Shown here piece after piece: positions 1-4,697 of a stretch of 6,687 nt of DNA. The notes beneath the pieces were generated by a model that saw nothing but the letters and a program-made list of their open reading frames with translations, did not search any database and was not told the origin of the DNA. Position 1 is the first letter of the stretch, and every line of letters begins with the position of its first letter. Source of the stretch: Desulfobulbaceae bacterium (GTDB lineage: Bacteria; Desulfobacterota; Desulfobulbia; Desulfobulbales; Desulfobulbaceae); the NCBI GenBank assembly GCA_003508005.1, contig DNUE01000019.1, forward strand, positions 1-6,687. The letters are read 5' to 3'. Made by a program: the position numbers and the translations under genes.

Positions 1-133
1 GGGCATTTTCTTATCCCTCGGCCAGGCAGGGGAACCATGCCTCGCTGAGAAGCCCTTCCCATCCGGCTAGTAATTCTCGCTTTCAGGTTCCACAAACGAC
101 TTGCACCGCAAGTCATCCGGCCGCCACCTCCCA
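1..133 (+). ncRNA. ssrS: Probable 6S RNA, 3' half (5' end lies outside the window)
   Basis: 6S RNA binds the sigma70 RNA polymerase holoenzyme by mimicking an open promoter. The assignment rests on recalled similarity to the 3' half of E. coli 6S RNA, in the right order and spacing. A segment CATGCCTCG...GAGAAGCCC at 36-55 matches the strand downstream of the apical loop. A small hairpin GACTTGC-ACC-GCAAGTC at 98-114 corresponds to the hairpin in the 3' arm of the E. coli RNA. The stretch GGCCGCCACCTCCC at 119-132 matches the closing-stem 3' strand. From the first match to the end is about 104 nt, close to the equivalent E. coli distance, so some 50-80 nt of the 5' half should lie upstream. 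A terminator follows directly. The 3' end is approximate. An alternative is a minus-strand reading frame across the same bases, judged less likely. Confidence 0.55.
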
Positions 134-145
134 CCGACACACCCC

Positions 146-179
146 AAAACGGGGAACGCCTTGGCGTTCCCCGTTTTTT
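146..179 (+). terminator. Rho-independent terminator
   Basis: A perfect inverted repeat pairs AAAACGGGGAACGCC (146-160) with GGCGTTCCCCGTTTT (163-177). The innermost pairs must open to form the loop. The stem is followed by a run of six T (174-179). It would end the putative 6S transcript and insulate it from the secretion operon downstream. On the minus strand the trailing T run is shorter, so plus orientation is favoured. Confidence 0.9.
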
Positions 180-251
180 CTACATGAAGTTCTCCCGTCA
201 TCATCCACTCCCATCTTTTGAGCTCACCCCAAACACTGCCTCTGACACAAC

Positions 252-390
252 CAATTATTGATGGTCTCGCAAAAAGTCATTCCCGAGGTGCTTTTGGTCG
301 GGAATCCAGCCTGTAACGCCTCGAAATCATGGATGCCCGACAGAAACACTCGGGCATGACGAAGCGAATTTGCGAACGCATCAATTATTG
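252..390. repeat. Imperfect long palindromic intergenic repeat (MITE/REP-like)
   Basis: The two ends are near-perfect inverted repeats: CAATTATTGATG at 252-263 and CATCAATTATTG at 379-390 pair with one mismatch. Inside them, TCTCGCAAA pairs imperfectly with TTTGCGAA. Further in, the arm GTCATTCCCGAGGTGC...GGTCGGGAATCC (276-307) pairs with GGATGCCCGACAG...CTCGGGCATGAC (331-360). Each arm also carries its own smaller dyad (CCCGA/TCGGG), so the RNA could fold into a long branched hairpin. Elements built on TCATTCCCGA...TCGGGAATCC are recalled as common dispersed intergenic repeats in Desulfobacterota. No transposase or target-site duplication is evident. A minus-strand open frame (224-532) crosses it but is not credible as a gene. 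Confidence 0.7.
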
Positions 391-478
391 CAACAATGCG
401 TCGCCCAATGCCTTCATGGCCATGCCGCAACATGCCGCGTATGCAAAAAATTTCATTTTCTATACCTAAAAAACTACC

Positions 479-507
479 TTGACTACTGCTAATAAAAAAG
501 TTAATTT
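479..507 (+). promoter_or_regulatory. Possible sigma70 promoter for the type I secretion operon
   Basis: A good -35 hexamer TTGACT (479-484, five of six to TTGACA) is followed after 17 bases by a weak -10 candidate TAATTT (502-507, about three of six to TATAAT). It lies in the AT-rich patch of the intergenic region, upstream of the first gene. The TTG here is also the first in-frame start codon of the transporter frame, but a promoter element is the more natural reading. The poor -10 keeps confidence low. Confidence 0.35.
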
Positions 508-640
508 CATTATCCCCGCTCAACTCAGACAAATTATTAGGAAGCCTGTTTGGCCAGAATGCAGAAATCGACTATTACCCGCTCCTTTTTTCAAAAATAC
601 CCTGCATGGTCCTTTGACCCCACTGCCGACAAAAAGACCC

Positions 641-644
641 GAGG
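641..644 (+). promoter_or_regulatory. Ribosome binding site supporting the TTG start at 650
   Basis: GAGG sits five bases before the in-frame TTG at 650. The protein starting there (MNHPDYRSDTGL...) begins where HlyB-family proteins normally begin. The upstream TTG at 479 has no comparable purine-rich site. The site is short, so the start choice relies mainly on family length and alignment. Confidence 0.5.
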
Positions 645-649
645 CGCGC

Positions 650-2788
650 TTGAACCATCCTGATTACCGGTCCGATACCGGCCTGTCCTGCCTGGTGCTG
701 TTATGCCGCTTTTTCGGCCTTCCCGCCGATGCTGCCCAGTTGCGCCACGAATTCGGCCGCTCCGGCAGCAGTTTTGGCAGCCAGGAAATCCTGCTCGCGG
801 CGCGCCACCTTGGTTTTAAAACCGGACAGATCCTATCTACCTGGGAACGCCTCGCCCAAACGCCTCTGCCCTGCATTGCCGCTACTGGCGATGGCCGGTT
901 TTTCCTGCTGGCCAAGGTTGACCAGGAGCAGGTGCTGATTCACGATCCCGAGCAGGCAAAGCCGCGCGTCCTTTCGCGGGCTGAACTCGAACAAACCTGG
1001 AGCGGCGCTCTCATTCTGGTGACCCGCCGTGCCGGCCTGCGCCCTGAAGACCGCACCTTCGATTTCACCTGGTTCATTCCTGCCCTGGTCAAATATCGTC
1101 GACTGCTGGGCGAGGTTCTCGTCGCCTCCTTTTTCATTCAGCTTTTCGCCCTTCTGACTCCCCTGTTTTTCCAGGTGGTGGTGGACAAGGTATTGGTGCA
1201 CAAAGGGCTGACCACCCTGCAGGTTCTGGGCATCGGCATGTTGGCCCTGGCGCTGTTCGAAATCCTCCTCGGCGGCCTGCGCACCTACCTGTTCACCCAC
1301 ACCTGCTGTCGCATTGACGTCGGCCTCGGCGCCCGCATGTTCCGTCACCTGCTGCGCCTGCCCCTGGCCTATTTCGAGGCACGACGCGTCGGGGATTCGG
1401 TGGCAAGGGTCCGGGAACTGGAAAATATCCGCAATTTTCTAACCAGTTCCAGCGTCACGGTGGTCATCGACCTGTTTTTCACCTTCGTCTTCATTGCCGT
1501 CATGTTCTACTACAGCCCACTGCTGACCTGGATCGTTCTGGGAACCCTGCCCTTTTATATCCTGCTTTCGGTTTTCGTCACCCCGGTCATTCGCGCCCGC
1601 CTGAACGAGAAGTTCAATCGGGGCGCCGAAAACCAGGCTTTTTTGGTCGAGTCCGTCAACGGCATCCAGACGGTCAAGGCCATGGCGGTGGAACCGGCCA
1701 TGCAGCGCCAGTGGGAAGAACAACTGGCCGGCTACGTACGCTCCGGATTCAGGGCCCACCATGTCAGCAACCTCGCCGGTCAAAGCGCGTCCCTGATCAA
1801 CAAACTGACCACCATCGCCATCATCTGGGTCGGCGCCTACCTGGTCATGAACGGCAAGCTGACCATCGGCCAACTGGTCGCCTTCAACATGCTGGCCGGG
1901 CGGGTCAGCGGGCCGGTTTTGCGCTTGGTGCAGCTATGGCAGGAATTCCAACAGGCGGGGATCTCGGTACAACGCATCGGCGATATCCTCAACACGCGCC
2001 CGGAACCCGCCTTTAACCCCAATCGCGCCACCCTGCCAAGCCTGGCCGGACATGTAGTGTTCGACCAGGTCACCTTCCGCTACCGTCCCGACGGCCCCGA
2101 AATCCTGCGGCGGCTGTCCCTGGAGGTGCCGACGGGCAAGATCATCGGCCTGGTAGGCCGATCCGGTTCCGGCAAAAGCACCATCACCAAGCTCATTCAA
2201 CGTCTTTATGTTCCCGAGAGCGGCCGGGTGCTCATCGACGGCATCGACCTGGCCCAGATCGATCCCACCTGGCTGCGGCGCCAGATCGGCGTGGTACTGC
2301 AGGAAAATTTCCTCTTCAACCGCTCCGTCAGAGCCAACATTGCCCTCTCCGACCCGGGCATCCCCATGGAACATGTCGTCCAGGCGGCCAAACTCGCCGG
2401 CGCCCACGAATTCATCGTCGAAATGGCCGAGGGCTACGATACCCTGGTCGGCGAGCACGGTTGCTCCCTGTCCGGCGGGCAGCGCCAGCGCATCGCCATC
2501 GCGCGCGCCCTGATCAGCAACCCGCGCATTCTCATCTTCGACGAGGCGACCAGTGCCCTGGATTATGAATCGGAAGCCATCATCCAGAAAAACATGACCC
2601 ACATCTGCCGGGGACGAACGGTGTTCCTCATCGCTCATCGCCTTTCCACGGTACGCGGAGCAGACTGCATCTTTGTCATTGAAAAAGGCCGGATCATCGA
2701 GAGCGGCACCTACCAGGAACTGCTGCGGCAGGGCGGCATCTTCACCCAGCTTCATCAGCATCAGGAGGGCGCCCATGCCTTTGCCTGA
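650..2788 (+). CDS. hlyB: Type I secretion permease/ATPase, HlyB family, with degenerate C39-like domain
   Basis: Inner-membrane ABC exporter that drives ATP-dependent secretion of the RTX substrate with HlyD and a TolC-like channel. From the TTG at 650 it is 712 aa, matching E. coli HlyB (about 707 aa), to which it looks closely similar throughout by recall. Residues 1-130 form a C39 peptidase-like domain: the catalytic Cys position in the D-C-G motif is Thr10 (D9-T-G) and the catalytic His position is Phe84 (GRFFLL where HlyB has GRHFIL), so it should bind substrate without cleaving it. The membrane domain covers about 138-430, beginning FTWFIPALVKYRR. The nucleotide-binding domain covers about 468-705: Walker A GRSGSGKST (503-511), Q-loop Gln551, signature LSGGQRQR from 607, Walker B ILIFDE with Asp631/Glu632, and switch His663. 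The frame is open back to TTG 479 (769 aa), but that extension is not family-like. It is the first gene of the operon and overlaps hlyD by 14 bp. Confidence 0.93.
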   Translation: MNHPDYRSDTGLSCLVLLCRFFGLPADAAQLRHEFGRSGSSFGSQEILLAARHLGFKTGQILSTWERLAQTPLPCIAATGDGRFFLLAKVDQEQVLIHDPEQAKPRVLSRAELEQTWSGALILVTRRAGLRPEDRTFDFTWFIPALVKYRRLLGEVLVASFFIQLFALLTPLFFQVVVDKVLVHKGLTTLQVLGIGMLALALFEILLGGLRTYLFTHTCCRIDVGLGARMFRHLLRLPLAYFEARRVGDSVARVRELENIRNFLTSSSVTVVIDLFFTFVFIAVMFYYSPLLTWIVLGTLPFYILLSVFVTPVIRARLNEKFNRGAENQAFLVESVNGIQTVKAMAVEPAMQRQWEEQLAGYVRSGFRAHHVSNLAGQSASLINKLTTIAIIWVGAYLVMNGKLTIGQLVAFNMLAGRVSGPVLRLVQLWQEFQQAGISVQRIGDILNTRPEPAFNPNRATLPSLAGHVVFDQVTFRYRPDGPEILRRLSLEVPTGKIIGLVGRSGSGKSTITKLIQRLYVPESGRVLIDGIDLAQIDPTWLRRQIGVVLQENFLFNRSVRANIALSDPGIPMEHVVQAAKLAGAHEFIVEMAEGYDTLVGEHGCSLSGGQRQRIAIARALISNPRILIFDEATSALDYESEAIIQKNMTHICRGRTVFLIAHRLSTVRGADCIFVIEKGRIIESGTYQELLRQGGIFTQLHQHQEGAHAFA
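2763..2769 (+). promoter_or_regulatory. Strong Shine-Dalgarno for hlyD, inside the end of hlyB
   Basis: AGGAGGG lies five bases before the ATG at 2775 and within the last codons of hlyB. It decides the hlyD start against the longer frame, which is open back to 2673 but only overlaps hlyB further. The arrangement suggests translational coupling of the two exporter subunits. Confidence 0.85.
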
Positions 2789-4202
2789 CAACCTGCTTGG
2801 TCTGGGCGCCGTCCTTCGCCTCGCCCGGCGGCATCTGGAGGCGTGGCGCTGCGCCTGGCGTGAAGAGAGCCGCCGCAAGCCGGAATCGAACATCCCCGGG
2901 GGCGAAGTGGAATTTCTGCCCGCGGTGCTCGAAGTGCAGCAGGCGCCGCCCTCCCCCATCGGCCGCGCCGTGCTCTGGACCATCATGGCCCTGTTCGCCC
3001 TGGGCGCGGTCTGGGCCTGCATCGGCAAAATCGACATTGTCTCCGTCGCCCGCGGCCGCATCGTTCCCGGCGGCTATACCAAAACCATCCAGCCCTTTGA
3101 AAGCGGCCTGGTCACCGCCATTCACGTGCGCAACGGGCAACGGGTCACCACGGGCCAGGCATTGATCGAGCTCGACCCGACCATCAGCGGCGCCGACCGC
3201 GTCCGCATCCAGCAGGAATACGATGCCGCCAGGGTGGATATGGCGCGCCTGCAGGCCCTTCTGCAGAATCGTGCAATCATCCAGCCGTCCATGGACGCCG
3301 ATCCCGCCTATATGGCGCTGCAGCAACGCCTTTTAAAGGATCAGATGGAAGAGTATCTGGCGCGCATCGCCGCCGCCCGCGAGGTGGTGGCGCAGCGCCA
3401 GGCGGCCATCGGCGCCATCGAAGCGGACATCCTGCGCCTTGAACAGATTCTGCCCATGGTCACCCATCGCGCCGAGTCCTTCCGCGGCCTTTACACCCAG
3501 GGTTTCGGCTCGCGCCTCGAAGCCGATGAAGCCGAGCGGGAACGCATCGAGCGGGTGCAGGAGCTGGCCGCCAGTCGCCGGCGCCATGAACTGGAACAAT
3601 CCGCCCTGGTGGAAGCCCGGCAAAACCTGGCCGCCATCGGCTCCGAGTTTCGCAAGAGCATTCAGAGCCAGCTGGCCGATACAGAGAATCGCGCCAAAAC
3701 CCTGGCCGAGGAACTGGTCAAGGCTACCCACGCCGACCGGCGCCAGCGCCTGACCGCACCGGTGGACGGCACCGTACAGCAGCTCGCTGTACATACCATC
3801 GGCGGCGTGGTCACGCCGGCGCAGCCTCTCATGGTCATCGTCCCTGACGAAGACCAACTCGAGGTGGAGGCCTGGGTGGAAAACAAGGATATCGGCTTCG
3901 TCGCTGTCGGCCAGACCGCGGAAATCAAGGTCGACGCTTTTCCCTTTACCCGTTACGGCATCATTGACGGCGAACTGGTTACCCTAGCCAAGGATTCCAT
4001 GCTGATCGAGGAGGTGGGCTATGTCTATACGGCGCGCGTGAAAATGGCGAAGGCGGAAATGCAGGTGGAAAACGGGCGGAAAGTGCGGTTGTCGCCGGGC
4101 ATGGACGTGGCGGTGGAAATCCGGACCGGCCAAAGACGGCTGATGGAGTTTCTGCTGAGCCCGATTCTGAAGGCGGTTCGGGAGAGTGCGAGGGAGAGGT
4201 GA
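2775..4202 (+). CDS. hlyD: Type I secretion membrane fusion protein, HlyD family
   Basis: Periplasmic adaptor linking the HlyB-type ATPase to an outer-membrane TolC-like channel. From ATG 2775 it is 475 aa, against about 478 for E. coli HlyD. A cytoplasmic N-terminus (1-62, basic, with EVEFLPAVLEVQ at about 44-55) precedes one membrane helix at about 63-84. Next comes the first half of a biotinyl-lipoyl-like barrel (QPFESGLVTAIHVRNG and following, about 106-136). A long Glu/Gln/Ala/Arg-rich helical coiled-coil hairpin spans about 138-322. The second barrel half begins at RLTAPVDGTVQQL (from 325) and runs into the beta-barrel region. The C-terminus has the HlyD-family signature starting LSPGMDVAVEIRTGQ at 439. 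The domain order is complete and nothing is missing. It starts inside hlyB behind AGGAGGG, so the two genes are almost certainly co-transcribed and coupled. The GC-rich backbone ends abruptly at its stop codon. Confidence 0.95.
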   Translation: MPLPDNLLGLGAVLRLARRHLEAWRCAWREESRRKPESNIPGGEVEFLPAVLEVQQAPPSPIGRAVLWTIMALFALGAVWACIGKIDIVSVARGRIVPGGYTKTIQPFESGLVTAIHVRNGQRVTTGQALIELDPTISGADRVRIQQEYDAARVDMARLQALLQNRAIIQPSMDADPAYMALQQRLLKDQMEEYLARIAAAREVVAQRQAAIGAIEADILRLEQILPMVTHRAESFRGLYTQGFGSRLEADEAERERIERVQELAASRRRHELEQSALVEARQNLAAIGSEFRKSIQSQLADTENRAKTLAEELVKATHADRRQRLTAPVDGTVQQLAVHTIGGVVTPAQPLMVIVPDEDQLEVEAWVENKDIGFVAVGQTAEIKVDAFPFTRYGIIDGELVTLAKDSMLIEEVGYVYTARVKMAKAEMQVENGRKVRLSPGMDVAVEIRTGQRRLMEFLLSPILKAVRESARER

Positions 4203-4278
4203 CGCTTTTTAACTCAAACAATTCTACCATTTCCAAATTCATAGGTTAAAACCAACAAAACCAGGAGGCGGGGCAAAA

Positions 4279-4668
4279 ATGTCGATAACAGAATATGCAT
4301 TGGAGCTGAAAAATAAGTTCGAAAAATTGTTAATATGGTTTATCCCTCTATTTTTTTTGTCACAAATATCTTCTTTCTTATCAATTAAAACAGTAGGAAT
4401 GTTGGCAAATAATATACAAAATCTACGATCACCAATTGAAAATTATGAAAATGCTATTTTAATATTCGGAATTTTTAAATTTCTCGACAATATTGTGGTT
4501 GGCATATGGCTTTTTTTCCAAACAAAGAAGATAAGTTTCAACAAATTCCTTTGGCCAATATTTGGATTTATGCAACCATATTTTTCAATTTTGATCTTCA
4601 TGTCAATTATAATAGTAAAAACATGGTCAGACAACACAATAAAATCCAATAATACGCAAAAAAATTAG
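4279..4668 (+). CDS. Small membrane protein of unknown function, three predicted helices
   Basis: I do not recognise this 129-residue protein. A good ribosome binding site AGGAGG (4263-4268) lies ten bases before its ATG. Three hydrophobic stretches are clear: about 17-37 (LLIWFIPLFFLSQ...), 59-80 (AILIFGIFKFLD...IWLFF) and 90-113 (FLWPIFGFMQPYFSILIF...), with short polar ends and a hydrophilic Asn-rich tail (NTIKSNNTQKN). There is no signal peptide cleavage motif or lipobox. It lies 76 bp after hlyD and 29 bp before the RTX gene, on the same strand, and shares the AT-rich composition of the RTX protein's N-terminal segment, so the two probably arrived together. Position and topology would suit an immunity protein or a membrane partner of the exported protein, but nothing in the sequence proves either. 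A holin-like role is a weaker alternative. Confidence 0.8.
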   Translation: MSITEYALELKNKFEKLLIWFIPLFFLSQISSFLSIKTVGMLANNIQNLRSPIENYENAILIFGIFKFLDNIVVGIWLFFQTKKISFNKFLWPIFGFMQPYFSILIFMSIIIVKTWSDNTIKSNNTQKN

Positions 4669-4686
4669 CCTTTCATCTACATGAAT

Positions 4687-4693
4687 AGGAGAG
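4687..4693 (+). promoter_or_regulatory. Shine-Dalgarno for the RTX gene
   Basis: AGGAGAG lies four bases before the ATG at 4698 and fixes the start of a reading frame that has no stop before the window ends. It sits in the 29-bp gap after the small membrane-protein gene, so the two are likely read from one transcript. Confidence 0.75.
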
Positions 4694-4697
4694 AATA

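Larger units (their letters stand above)
391..649. other. Gene-free leader upstream of the secretion operon
   Basis: This stretch is AT-rich between about 440 and 540 and then becomes GC-rich. It has no ATG-initiated frame with protein-like composition on the plus strand. The frame of the downstream transporter stays open back to a TTG at 479, but the 57 extra codons resemble nothing in HlyB-type proteins and begin without a ribosome binding site. It most likely holds the operon promoter and an untranslated leader. A short direct repeat CATGCCGC occurs at 421-428 and 431-438. Confidence 0.5.

Noticed and set aside
1..119. Minus-strand frame starting at ATG (117-119 on the plus strand) with GGAGGTGG upstream, open to the window edge
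   Set aside because: The apparent ribosome binding site and ATG coincide with the closing-stem and hairpin sequence of the 6S-like RNA. The peptide is Arg/Gly-rich and resembles no protein I know. It cannot be wholly excluded without upstream sequence.
421..438. Short direct repeat CATGCCGC twice, two bases apart, as an operator
   Set aside because: Two eight-base copies in a short stretch are weak evidence, and there is no dyad or other copy to suggest a regulator site.
224..532. Minus-strand 102-codon open frame in the intergenic region
   Set aside because: Most of it is the translated palindromic repeat at 252-390. It has no recognisable family and its start falls in the leader of the operon.
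2673..2774. Upstream extension of the hlyD frame
   Set aside because: It lies wholly inside hlyB, has no family similarity, and the ATG at 2775 has a strong AGGAGGG at ideal spacing.
1934..3061. Minus-strand 375-codon open frame opposite hlyB and hlyD
   Set aside because: It is a shadow frame in GC-rich coding DNA. The opposite strand carries complete HlyB and HlyD motifs across the same bases.
4203..4278. Terminator or separate promoter between hlyD and the small membrane-protein gene
   Set aside because: No stem followed by a T run and no convincing -35/-10 pair could be found, so read-through from the hlyBD operon is assumed.
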